This document shows, piece by piece, positions 20,301 through 27,358 of a stretch of 64,000 bases of DNA. The notes beneath the pieces were generated by a model that worked only from the letters and a program-made list of their open reading frames with translations, did no database searches and had not been told where the DNA came from. A program made the translations under genes and the position numbers. This DNA comes from Nocardia sp. NBC_00565 (GTDB lineage: Bacteria; Actinomycetota; Actinomycetes; Mycobacteriales; Mycobacteriaceae): contig NZ_CP107785.1 in assembly GCF_036345915.1 (NCBI RefSeq), positions 124,001 to 188,000 on the forward strand, written 5' to 3'. Each line of letters opens with the position of its first letter. Position 1 is the stretch's first letter.

Positions 20301-20838
20301 GGTGTGGTCCAACATCGTCCTGGAGAATGCCAGGGAGGATCTCGCGGGTGCGGTCAAGAACTCCCAGGGCGCGGTCGCCGATATCGCCGCGCACCGGCTG
20401 ATCGCGATGGTGGTGCGCGTGCTGTTGTCCGCGTTCGGTATTCACCCACTGCCCGCCGATGTCGCCCCCGCGGCGACGATGCGGCGGTTGTTGCCGCCGC
20501 AGGCGCCGCGGCGTGACGATCTGCTGGTGCAGCTGGAATCGGCACGGCGGGTGCGCTTCTCGGAGATCATCGGCGCGGATGGCGATACCCTCGCGGGTCT
20601 GGCGGTCCTCGATGATTTCGTTACCCTGGTCCGCTGGGTCGCCGCGGGTTCCGAGACGACAATGGGGTTCCCGGCCTCCTTCGATTCGCGTGAGCAATGG
20701 CGTCGCACCCTGGCGATCGGCTACGACTGGCTTCGCGTCGCCGGATATCTGAATACCGACCTGCCCCTCGACGAGGCTCGCGACCTGCTGGCCTCTGGTG
20801 GCCAACAACCTCATCTGCGGGAAGGAGAGCCAACATGA
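17359..20838 (+). CDS. Acyl-AMP ligase fused to nucleotidyltransferase and PqqD-like regions
   Basis: 1159 residues from ATG 17359 (GGAGGGGA upstream; overlaps the previous stop by 11 bases). Residues about 1-565 are a fatty-acyl-AMP-ligase/AMP-binding domain with FTSGSTGTPRGVRVSW (about 166-181), SWLPLYHDMGLVG and a C-terminal FVLGRMGSSLKVRGRS motif. It would activate an acyl chain for the ACP encoded next. Residues about 610-700 carry a nucleotidyltransferase signature, GSLAEGFGNAGSDVDF, matching GSx10DxD. About 850-930 resembles a PqqD-like winged helix. The last 230 residues are helical and unrecognised. I know of no characterised protein with this fusion. The ligase assignment is firm; the downstream domain calls are motif-based. 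Confidence 0.82.
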   Translation: MKPDKDVAAVRDWLADPARDAGIHLADEADGWEYRSYHDLAEMTWSIAARMREHGMGSGDGACVIMPTGFPCAAAFYAVWACGGVCTPVAPPMFGDLDQIIAHIAAILGQARPRLVVTSTEFEQLVRQAAAAAGRTDEPLVLDAAMLGPAPQDREFGTPDECALLQFTSGSTGTPRGVRVSWHNLANNIAMISTLVDWRTGEAMVSWLPLYHDMGLVGAFLTTVTNQGDLYLMRPDQFVRDPARWLRAMTHAQHSPSPSFALGYVAHRVAPAEIADLDLSGWRTLAVGSEPVEVADLQSFANLAGRQGFSTNAYTLAYGLAEATLMVSSSARNRPVTALRLDNPNLRFGQPITILAEESIDDTHRVEGSGWITGLGYSTPESTVRVVDEQGRELPDGTLGEMVVVGDSVALGYSGEPTAGSSTRIVERVLFSGDAGFLHNGEVFVLGRMGSSLKVRGRSVFMEDIESRVAQETGITKGKLAAVAITAAGAQGIALFAESAPGAWITEARKIIRGELGPAQTATIVTGPRGIIRRTSSGKPRRRHMWQLFVDGELAGAVAHEAEGAAETGRDATAHAPALSADDAVPEPALPAERVRQLLDRALESVVVSRDSTVLFEGSLAEGFGNAGSDVDFLVVAPGDEDLPTLPTVLFIDGRRVEVRTRSEAQLRNQLERVAAGTVTDLDEDLLNRCQRFLRATVVRAGVPDIVELRALLPHSNFTALMADWWTRRATQALRYAVALRALHVRAEAGEWARDGLLQAMKAWAAGRGESYLETKWLPHQLDRIGHDELIDRYLDISDPAVWASDESYGALGDAQARKLAEQAMWEQVWELAAALGVHAVADDPHEILFARRPGVTTWTIGGRVHVIRDDRDVFALSDRAARAWRSVVFRHSLRDVLARAGHDITADLMEFLRLGLVGLHWRGGELIEPALAMCKPVKPYTPVPSAAAPALGLTGAARDEVIATLSPLPATRFTECGLNVVWSNIVLENAREDLAGAVKNSQGAVADIAAHRLIAMVVRVLLSAFGIHPLPADVAPAATMRRLLPPQAPRRDDLLVQLESARRVRFSEIIGADGDTLAGLAVLDDFVTLVRWVAAGSETTMGFPASFDSREQWRRTLAIGYDWLRVAGYLNTDLPLDEARDLLASGGQQPHLREGEPT

Positions 20839-21167
20839 TGGCAGCATCGCGCAGCGATTCGATGGGGGGTGGTGGCCAGGTGACGGGCGGGCTCGTCGAA
20901 AACATCACGACCGCTGCGAAGGTGCGTCGACTTGTCCTCGCCATGGCTCCCGAACCACCGGCCGAACTCGCCGACGACCACCGGCTCGTGGAGGACCTCG
21001 GCTTCGATTCGCTACGCCTGATGGAGCTCACGGTTGTCCTCGAGCGGGCTTTCGCCCTTCCGCGTTATCGGCCGGAGCAATTGGTGGGTGTGCGCCGGGT
21101 CGACGCGGTGATCGCCCTCGTCTCCGGCACCTTGGCGGGCGACGCTACCGGCGAGGGACGACTATGA
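20835..21167 (+). CDS. Acyl carrier protein
   Basis: 110 residues; carries the acyl chain on 4'-phosphopantetheine. The attachment site is the Ser of DLGFDSLRLMEL. The helix pattern around it fits a type II ACP. The ATG overlaps the previous stop (ATGA) with AAGGAGAG upstream. Residues about 3-20 are encoded by a copy of repeat family B (SDSMGGGGQVTGG), so the ACP proper begins near GLVENITTAAK. It sits between its presumed loading ligase and a thioester-reductase-like protein. Confidence 0.9.
   Translation: MMAASRSDSMGGGGQVTGGLVENITTAAKVRRLVLAMAPEPPAELADDHRLVEDLGFDSLRLMELTVVLERAFALPRYRPEQLVGVRRVDAVIALVSGTLAGDATGEGRL
20840..20890 (+). repeat. Dispersed repeat family B, copy at ACP start
   Basis: GCAGCATCGCGCAGCGATTC followed by a G-rich block with TGGGGGGTGGTGG; matches the copies at 13109-13195. 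It begins two bases after the second ATG of the ACP gene and is read in frame, adding an SDSMGGGGQVTGG peptide. Confidence 0.82.
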
Positions 21168-22255
21168 GTCCGGGCGACACCGTGCTGGTGACCGGCGCGG
21201 CCGGCTTGGTCGGCGCCGAGGTCGTCGCGCGGCTGGCGGCCGCGAGTCGACCGGTTGCCGCTGTGCTGCACAGCAATTCGACCATCGTGTGCAACGACGG
21301 GACCGTCCTGGAAGCGGGGACCGCCGTCGCGGGCGATGTCCGTGTGCCCGGATTCGGCCTCGCCGAGCGCGATGTCGAGGATCTGTCCGAGCGCGTCGGC
21401 GCGATCGTGCACTGCGCCGCGACAACGGCTTTCGACGCCGCGGCCGCGGATTACGAGGAACTCAACGTGCGCGGCACCGCGAACGCCATCGCACTTGCCA
21501 GTCAATGGGATGTGCCGCTGGTGCATGTCAGCACCGCGTACGTTTGCGGTATGCGCGGCGGCACCGTCACCGAGGATGAGCTCGACGCGGGTCAGACGTT
21601 CGGAAACGGCTACGAGGAGAGCAAGTTTCGCGCCGAGCAGCTGGTGCGGGCGGCGGGGGCACGGGGGATGCCGTGGGTGATCGTGCGCCCCGGCATTGTG
21701 ACCGGGGCCAGTGATACGGGGGCGATACGCGAATACAAGAATCTCTACACCGTGCTGAAGCTCATGGTCGAGGGCAAGCTGCGGTCGCTGCCCGGCCGCT
21801 ACGACGCGACGCTGTCGCTGTCGCCGGTCGACCATGTCGCCGACGTGATCGCCGCGGCGGTACTGGATTTCGACTCCGCGCACAGCCGCACGCTGCACGC
21901 ACTCGGCCGTGACACGCTCTCCTTGCGCGAGGTCTCCGATGTGCTCGCGGAGTATCCGTCGTTCGAGGTCGCCACCTTCGTGCCGGAGACGACTTTCGCC
22001 GAGGACGACCTGGAGCCGATCGAGCGGGAGTACTACCGCCGCATCGGATCGCTGTACACCAGCTACTTCCGGCGGCGGCTGGTCTTCGACACCACGCGCG
22101 CCGATGTCCTGCTCGGTAAGCTGTCGCCGCCGAGCGGCAAGGAGTATCTGCGGCTGCTGCTGGACTACTGCCTGGAATCGGGCTATCTGGGGATGCCACT
22201 GCCGTCCATCGAGGATGTGCTGGCGAGCAACGATTTCGACGGAGCCGCGCAATGA
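21164..22255 (+). CDS. NAD(P)-dependent extended SDR, thioester-reductase-like
   Basis: 363 residues. Rossmann motif TGAAGLVGAEVV at residues 8-19, STAYVCG, and the catalytic YEESK. The pattern is that of NAD-binding_4/thioester reductase domains of carboxylic acid reductases and NRPS terminal R-domains. Its place directly after an ACP suggests that it releases the acyl-ACP thioester as aldehyde or alcohol; this is inference. It overlaps both neighbours by ATGA. A simple epimerase role cannot be excluded. Confidence 0.8.
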   Translation: MSPGDTVLVTGAAGLVGAEVVARLAAASRPVAAVLHSNSTIVCNDGTVLEAGTAVAGDVRVPGFGLAERDVEDLSERVGAIVHCAATTAFDAAAADYEELNVRGTANAIALASQWDVPLVHVSTAYVCGMRGGTVTEDELDAGQTFGNGYEESKFRAEQLVRAAGARGMPWVIVRPGIVTGASDTGAIREYKNLYTVLKLMVEGKLRSLPGRYDATLSLSPVDHVADVIAAAVLDFDSAHSRTLHALGRDTLSLREVSDVLAEYPSFEVATFVPETTFAEDDLEPIEREYYRRIGSLYTSYFRRRLVFDTTRADVLLGKLSPPSGKEYLRLLLDYCLESGYLGMPLPSIEDVLASNDFDGAAQ

Positions 22256-23181
22256 GTGCGATAACGCCAGAGCCATTGCGGCAGTTGCTGAACGCGCTGA
22301 CGCCATCGCCGGAGAAGGTCGACGCCTACGTCGCCGATACCTACGTGCAGGAGTCGGTGGACCAACTCGACCGGCTCGGTGTCGATGCGGCGAAATTTGC
22401 CGGGCAGCACTCACTGCTGCTGCTCAAGCCGGACGCCATCGTGGCCCGGGCGGTCGAGCCGACACTGAAGTGGCTCGCCGACAACGATTTTCGTGTCGTC
22501 GGCGCATGCCGCATTCCGGTGGATCGGCATCTGGCGCGCGCGCTGTGGTATTTCGCCTGGAATATCGCCTCACCCGAACGCCGACGCCTGGCCGATCTGC
22601 TGGTCGGCATCTCGGATGTGCTGGTGCTCGTCGTGCACGGCCCCGACGGGGACTTGCCCGTTCCGGTCCGGCTCACCGAGGCGAAGGGCGCCACCGATCC
22701 GCGCAAACGGCGACCGGGTGAGTTGCGTTATCTGCTCGGCCGCCACAACTACCTGCTCAATCTCGTGCATTCGCCCGACGATCCCGCCGATGTCCTGCGG
22801 GAACTCGCGATCTATCTGGACGAGTGGAGTCGGGCGACGGTGATCGCGCAGGCCTGCACGGGCGAGGACCGCTCGGCAGCCGCGGCCGCGATCGCGCGAG
22901 ACCTGTACGCGCACACACCGGCGCGCAGCTTCGATCGGGCCGACGCGCTCGACCGGGTGCTCGCCGACCTGGAGCGGGGCGGCCGAACCGCCCCACCCGG
23001 CTTCGATCGGGAGTCGGACGCGGACTGCGCACAGCTGCTGTACCTGGCCTGGGCCGACGGCCGGGAGCTGGATCCGTGGTCGGCGATCGTGCTCGGGTCC
23101 TACGTACTTCCCATGCGGACCGGCACCGCGCCGCAGGCGTTGCGGCCGGTGTCCGCTGAAGAATGGTTGGAGGGTCGATGA
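22252..23181 (+). CDS. NDK-like protein with C-terminal extension
   Basis: 309 residues. Residues about 55-200 follow the nucleoside diphosphate kinase pattern: LLLLKPDAIVARAVEPTLKWL matches the [12 protein letters not shown] start of the housekeeping Ndk, and HNYLLNLVHSPDDPADVL matches its [12 protein letters not shown] loop, so the catalytic His is kept. The segment between is longer, and about 110 extra C-terminal residues are unrecognised. It could phosphorylate a pathway-specific substrate or act as a nucleotide sensor. ATGA overlaps on both sides place it in the operon. The true Ndk is encoded at 3553. Confidence 0.75.
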   Translation: MSAITPEPLRQLLNALTPSPEKVDAYVADTYVQESVDQLDRLGVDAAKFAGQHSLLLLKPDAIVARAVEPTLKWLADNDFRVVGACRIPVDRHLARALWYFAWNIASPERRRLADLLVGISDVLVLVVHGPDGDLPVPVRLTEAKGATDPRKRRPGELRYLLGRHNYLLNLVHSPDDPADVLRELAIYLDEWSRATVIAQACTGEDRSAAAAAIARDLYAHTPARSFDRADALDRVLADLERGGRTAPPGFDRESDADCAQLLYLAWADGRELDPWSAIVLGSYVLPMRTGTAPQALRPVSAEEWLEGR

Positions 23182-24167
23182 TGACCACAGACGCGGCTGC
23201 CGTGACAACGGCAAGCCATACCCGCACGATCTCCCGGGAACTCGCACATCGATGCGCCGTCTCGGAGGTATTCGTCACCTCGCTGGATACCGTGGCCGAA
23301 CACGCCTTTATCGCCGGGGCCCAGCTACCCAGGATGCACGCGTACTACGGTGACCACGCCGGATCGCTTGCGGTGCGCCATGATCCGCTGGTGCTGATGG
23401 AGGCGGCGCGGCAGGCGGCGATCGCGTTGACGCACAAGTTCTATGGGGTGCCGCCCGATATGGCATTTGTGGTGCGCACCTTCAACGGCACCGGCTCCGA
23501 CACCGCGGCTTGGGAAGTCCGCACCGCGCCAGCGGATCTGGTGATGAATGTGCGAGTTCCGCAGCGGCACCACCGTGGTGGCGTGCTGCAGGGCGTCGAT
23601 ATGGTGCTCGAGATCGAATCCGGCGGCGAGCCGATGATGACAGTCGACGGCTCCTTCTCCTGGGTGACCGCACGGCAGTGGTCGGCGCTGCGCGCCGGTT
23701 TCCGGGAAAGCCTGGGGCTCGGCGCGTTTCGCGGCGCCTCGGCACTCACCGAACGCGCCGCACCGGATGCGGTCGGGCGGGAGAACTGGCGCAATGTGGT
23801 GATCGGCCCGCCGATGCGCGCCGGTGCGATCGCGCGGGCGCGGCTTGTCCCCGACCTCGGCCACCCCTTCCTGTTCGATCACCAACTCGACCATGTGCCC
23901 GGCAGCCTGCTCATCGAGGCCTGCCGCCAGACCGCGCTGTCTATGGTTGTCCGTGATCTGCCCGAACTCGAATGTGTGGCAAGCACTTTCGACCAATTCG
24001 TGGAACTCGACCTACCCGCCGAATGCACCTCGGAGATCACCGATCAAGGCGCGGGCAGCATCGTGATCCACTGCGAGATCCATCAGGCCGATGCCGTGGC
24101 CGCCCGGATCGATCTCGAATTCGACGAGGACGCACTGGTTTCCGAGTCCGATCCGGAAGGAACCTGA
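23178..24167 (+). CDS. AfsA-family (A-factor biosynthesis hotdog) protein
   Basis: AfsA/ScbA/BarX proteins join a beta-ketoacyl chain to dihydroxyacetone phosphate in gamma-butyrolactone hormone synthesis. This 329-residue protein has the two hotdog repeats: about 20-150 (SEVFVTSLDTVAEHAFIAGA, DPLVLMEAARQAAIALTHKF) and about 200-315 (HPFLFDHQLDHVPGSLLIEA, RQTALSM). The start ATG overlaps the previous stop. No ArpA-type TetR receptor gene lies in the window, so a signalling role is inference; the domain is also found in lipid-modifying enzymes of other clusters. Confidence 0.85.
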   Translation: MMTTDAAAVTTASHTRTISRELAHRCAVSEVFVTSLDTVAEHAFIAGAQLPRMHAYYGDHAGSLAVRHDPLVLMEAARQAAIALTHKFYGVPPDMAFVVRTFNGTGSDTAAWEVRTAPADLVMNVRVPQRHHRGGVLQGVDMVLEIESGGEPMMTVDGSFSWVTARQWSALRAGFRESLGLGAFRGASALTERAAPDAVGRENWRNVVIGPPMRAGAIARARLVPDLGHPFLFDHQLDHVPGSLLIEACRQTALSMVVRDLPELECVASTFDQFVELDLPAECTSEITDQGAGSIVIHCEIHQADAVAARIDLEFDEDALVSESDPEGT

Positions 24168-24799
24168 TGGGTGCGGAATTCCCGGGCCGGGAGCTGCTGA
24201 CCACCACCCGTGCCTTCCGCCGTCGCCTCGACCTGACCCGACCGGTCGCGCGCCAGGATCTGCTGGACTGCCTCGACATCGCGGTGCACGCCCCGAGCGG
24301 GACCAACCGCCAGCCGTGGCGCTTCCTCGTGGTCGAGGATCCCGCGCGCAAACAGCAGATCGCCGAGTACTACCGAAAGGGTTTCGCCGCTTACCTTTCC
24401 GCCCGCACACCTCGGCCCGACCAACTCGGCGACCTCGCGTCCGGTCAGCACCTCGCCGCCCACCTGCACGACGTTCCCGCGCTGGTCGTCGTCTGCTCCC
24501 TCGGCCGTCCACCCGCGAACGCGTCGCCGCTGCTGCTGGCCAGCTTCTACGGCTCCATCTACCCGGCCGTCTGGAACTTCATGCTCGCCCTGCACGAACG
24601 CGGGCTCGGCTCGACCATGACCACCGCCCACCTCGCTTATGAACGCGAGATCGCCGAACTGCTCGGGATTCCGTTCGACCAGGTCACCCAGGTCGCCATG
24701 CTGCCGGTCGCACATCTGCTCCCCGGCACGCGAGGGCCGGGTCCGCGCCGGATTCCGGCCGCGGAGGTAACCATGTGGGACCGCTGGAGTGACGCATGA
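24167..24799 (+). CDS. Nitroreductase-family flavoprotein
   Basis: 210 residues; FMN-dependent oxidoreductase fold. Visible are TTRAFRRRLDLTRPV at the N-terminus, the FMN-contact segment HAPSGTNRQPWRFLVV and a C-terminal GIPFDQVTQVAMLPVAH segment common in the family. The ATG overlaps the AfsA-like stop (TGATG). In this operon it may reduce an enone or other activated double bond, as butenolide reductases do; substrate unknown. Confidence 0.85.
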   Translation: MGAEFPGRELLTTTRAFRRRLDLTRPVARQDLLDCLDIAVHAPSGTNRQPWRFLVVEDPARKQQIAEYYRKGFAAYLSARTPRPDQLGDLASGQHLAAHLHDVPALVVVCSLGRPPANASPLLLASFYGSIYPAVWNFMLALHERGLGSTMTTAHLAYEREIAELLGIPFDQVTQVAMLPVAHLLPGTRGPGPRRIPAAEVTMWDRWSDA

Positions 24800-24800
24800 C

Positions 24801-25769
24801 ATGGGCCGTGGGGCTGAGCGGGGCCCGGATATGAGCGATGTCGCGGGCGCATCGTCGCCGAACCTCGTCGACTCCGTCATTCGCATCGGCCGCTTCACCG
24901 CGGTGATGTACAAACCGCACTACGTTCTGTACGGAGTGCTGTGGGTGCTGGCCCTGGAGGGCACCGCAGCCCTGGTGTCGCAACCGGATTCACCTTGGCA
25001 CCCGACCGGGTCCACGGTTCTGCGCATCGTCGTGGTCGCGTTCGTCCTGCTGTATCTGCGCATGGTCGACGAACAGAAGGACCTCGACTACGACCGAATC
25101 CACAATCCGGACCGCCCCCTGGTCACCGGCGCGATCACCGCCACCGAACTGCGCGCCGCGATGGCGGTCATCGCCATCGGAGCGGTGATCGTCAGCCTCA
25201 GCCTCTCGGTCGTGTCCGCACTCATGATCGCCGCCGTCCTCGCCTACGGCCTGGCCCTCTGGGGCCTCGAGCGTCTATCGGTCACCATCCGAACCGACAT
25301 CCTGGTGAATCTCGCCGTCACCTACCCGGTACAACTGCTGGTCACGGCCTACATCGTCCTGTCTGCCGCCGACACCGGTGAAGTCCGCGCCACCTGGAGG
25401 TCGGCCGCCGTCGCCCTGATCTTCGCGGGCGCCTTCCTCCAGTTCGAGTTCGCCCGCAAGACCTCGCGGGCGTCCCGCCCCACCGAACACCTGTACTCGA
25501 ACACCCTCGGCCCACTCGGCAGCGCCGCCGTCGCGCTTTTTTGCGCCGCCGTCGCCGCACTCACCGACGTCGCTCTCGTCCAACCGTGGACGTACTCGGT
25601 CGGCGAGTCGGTCGTCGCCTGGATTCCCCTGGTGCTCTTGCTACTCCCTATCTGGGGCGCGGTGACGTTCCTGCGCGGCGACCGGCAGGAGTATCCGGTC
25701 CTCCCGGCGGTCCTGTTCATCCTGACCCTGTACGTCACGCTGATCGCGCAATCGCTGACGCTGACCTAG
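24801..25769 (+). CDS. UbiA-family prenyltransferase
   Basis: 322 residues, integral membrane, seven to nine predicted helices. The Asp-rich loop DEQKDLDYDRIHNPDRP in the first part matches the prenyl-diphosphate/Mg site of UbiA proteins. A second loop with FEFARKTSR lies near residue 220; a clear second DxxxD is not obvious. UbiA enzymes transfer prenyl chains to aromatic, sugar or glycerol acceptors. Alternative starts are GTG 24789 and ATG 24831. It is the last gene of the 14604-25769 operon. Confidence 0.82.
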   Translation: MGRGAERGPDMSDVAGASSPNLVDSVIRIGRFTAVMYKPHYVLYGVLWVLALEGTAALVSQPDSPWHPTGSTVLRIVVVAFVLLYLRMVDEQKDLDYDRIHNPDRPLVTGAITATELRAAMAVIAIGAVIVSLSLSVVSALMIAAVLAYGLALWGLERLSVTIRTDILVNLAVTYPVQLLVTAYIVLSAADTGEVRATWRSAAVALIFAGAFLQFEFARKTSRASRPTEHLYSNTLGPLGSAAVALFCAAVAALTDVALVQPWTYSVGESVVAWIPLVLLLLPIWGAVTFLRGDRQEYPVLPAVLFILTLYVTLIAQSLTLT

Positions 25770-25955
25770 CCGTATCGGATGTTCAGCCGCCCGGCCAGGA
25801 ACGGCAGCGGCGGACCGCGGCGAGGTATCCCGCGACCTACTCCATCCACTACGACGGCGCCGGTCAGGAGTATCGGATCGCTCTCGGCGCCTGATCAAGC
25901 GAGATCTTTGTCTCATCCGCGCCACCGCGCGAGTAGTGTCGAGTCGGAGTGGCGC
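25770..25955. other. Intergenic region after the biosynthetic operon
   Basis: 186 bases. One frame ends in a plausible protein C-terminus (YSIHYDGAGQEYRIALGA, stop at 25894) but has no start or family match, so it may be a gene remnant. No terminator hairpin was identified. Confidence 0.3.
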
Positions 25956-26155
25956 GTGTCGACCGAGCTGATCGGACGGGCAGTCGAACCTGCCGATCTG
26001 CTCCACTGGTCGACGCTGCGGTGAACGGAGACCTGCAGCTGGTCGTCTGCTCAGGCGAAGTGGGCATCGGCAAGACTCGTTTGGTGTCCGAGTTGGCCGA
26101 GCGTGCGCAGGCGCGGGGTCTGCGCACGCTATGGACTCGGGCTCTCGATAAGTAA
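25956..26155 (+). pseudogene. Frameshifted fragment of an ATPase-type (LuxR/AAA) regulator
   Basis: The first frame reads VSTELIGRAVEPADLLH and stops at 26024. The +1 frame continues LVDAAVNGDLQLVVCSGEVGIGKTRLVSELAER with an intact Walker A (GEVGIGKT) and stops at 26155. Joined, they match the N-terminus of large LuxR-family or STAND/AAA regulators (normally about 900 residues). A frameshift lies near 25995-26010 and everything after the Walker A region is lost. It may be the relic of a regulator for the adjacent operon. Confidence 0.75.
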
Positions 26156-26274
26156 CGGTTGTGTTGCCATGGGCGCACAGTGCATTGAGTGATCCGCGAA
26201 ATGGGCACTCTCGAACATACGTCCCGTGAGCGAACGCAGTGAGTGAACCATGCGGCAGCGCGCATCGCGTATGC

Positions 26275-26300
26275 CGTAGCCGAGCGCCGGCGAGGCGTAG
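26275..26300. repeat. Short dispersed repeat, family C, copy 2
   Basis: CGTAGCCGAGCGCCGGCGAG and following bases, matching 4027-4051. The upstream part (26225-26245) carries the related GTGAGCGAACGCAGTGAGTG pattern. Confidence 0.5.
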
Positions 26301-26323
26301 GCATGAGCGGAATGAGGTGCCAC

Positions 26324-26491
26324 ATGAACAACGTGGTGTGCGGCGACTGCTGGCGTCGCGAAAACTTGACGTTCGCACAGCGACTCGATCCGGCATTCAT
26401 CCGGCCCGGATTCGCCTACCTGTGCGCCGAGCACCGCGCCTGTCGGGCCGAACTGCTCGGCCGGACCGAATTCGGGCAAACGGCGGCGTGA
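26324..26491 (+). CDS. Small Cys-rich protein, putative zinc binding
   Basis: 55 residues starting MNNVVCGDCWRRE. The two Cys of CGDC and a downstream C-x2-H-x2-C (CAEHRAC) form a possible zinc site. No family recognised. A GAGGTG sequence lies upstream of the ATG. In-frame extension to 26243 would run into repeat sequence and is not favoured. Confidence 0.5.
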   Translation: MNNVVCGDCWRRENLTFAQRLDPAFIRPGFAYLCAEHRACRAELLGRTEFGQTAA

Positions 26492-26501
26492 TACGCGATC
26501 G

Positions 26502-27266
26502 CTATGACGGTTCCGCGCCGGTGCGTTTGCGCTCGCGTTCGGCGGCGGTGGCGAGGTAATCACCCAGCTCCTGCCGCAGCGTGACATCGAGTGACCGGGC
26601 CAGGGTGGAGTGCACCGAGGCGACGGCCAGTTCCCGCATCTTGTTGAGCATCGTTGTGGTGTCGGCGATTTCGCCGCTGGTCTCGGGCAGCCAGCCGGGT
26701 CCGTGTTCGTCGACGATGTGCTGTTTGGCGGCCGTGATCATGATGTGGGTGATGTCATCGATGCGGTCGGCGACCTTGGCGTAGATCTCGATCAGCGTGC
26801 GCAGTTCCAGGCCGTACTCGTGCAATTCGGCGAATGAGGTGAGCAGCGCGGTGTCGGTGAACGCGACGGTATCGCCGTCGATTCGCACCAGTTTCATCTC
26901 GGCCAGCCGGTCGACGAGTTCGTCGGTGTCGGTGCCGAGGATGGTGCCGATGAGTTCGCGGGGGACCTCGAAGGTTTCGTCCTTGGCCCACGTGGCCGTC
27001 ACCGCGTGCTGCAGGCCGAGCACCTCGGTGAGGTCCTTGCCGGTCTCCCAGCTGGTGATGAAATCGGCGATATGGGCGGTGGTGAATCCGCGCTGCAGCA
27101 GTGCGTCGATCAGGCGCAGCCGCTCCAGGTGCGACTCGTCATAGATGCTCGCCCGCCCGTCCTTGCCGACCGGGGGCGGCAGGAGCCCGCGTTCCTGGTA
27201 GGCGCGCACATTCCGGGACGTGGTGCCCGCGGCGCGGGCGAGATCATCGATCCGGTACTCCGGCAC
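26502..27266 (-). CDS. MerR-family transcriptional regulator
   Basis: 254 residues. N-terminal winged helix-turn-helix YRIDDLARAAGTTSRNVRAY, then ERGLLPPP and the dimerisation helix, followed by a long helical C-terminal domain with no Cys cluster, so probably not a metal sensor. The GTG at 27266 is chosen because GGGAGG lies 8 bases upstream; a GTG at 27275 has no site. It lies downstream of, and in the same direction as, the monooxygenase-lipase operon and may regulate it. Confidence 0.88.
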   Translation of the reverse strand: MPEYRIDDLARAAGTTSRNVRAYQERGLLPPPVGKDGRASIYDESHLERLRLIDALLQRGFTTAHIADFITSWETGKDLTEVLGLQHAVTATWAKDETFEVPRELIGTILGTDTDELVDRLAEMKLVRIDGDTVAFTDTALLTSFAELHEYGLELRTLIEIYAKVADRIDDITHIMITAAKQHIVDEHGPGWLPETSGEIADTTTMLNKMRELAVASVHSTLARSLDVTLRQELGDYLATAAERERKRTGAEPS

Positions 27267-27358
27267 CGATATCACCTCCCATGGCGACTAGGCAGGCCGC
27301 ACCGGCGGCCGGGACGCGGTCTTCGAACCGACAGAGTCTAGCGTCCCGGCCGCCGCCG

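Noticed and set aside
20798..21163. An upstream in-frame extension of the thioester-reductase-like gene
   Set aside because: It overlaps the ACP gene completely in another frame; the ATG at 21164 with its ATGA overlap gives the family N-terminus.
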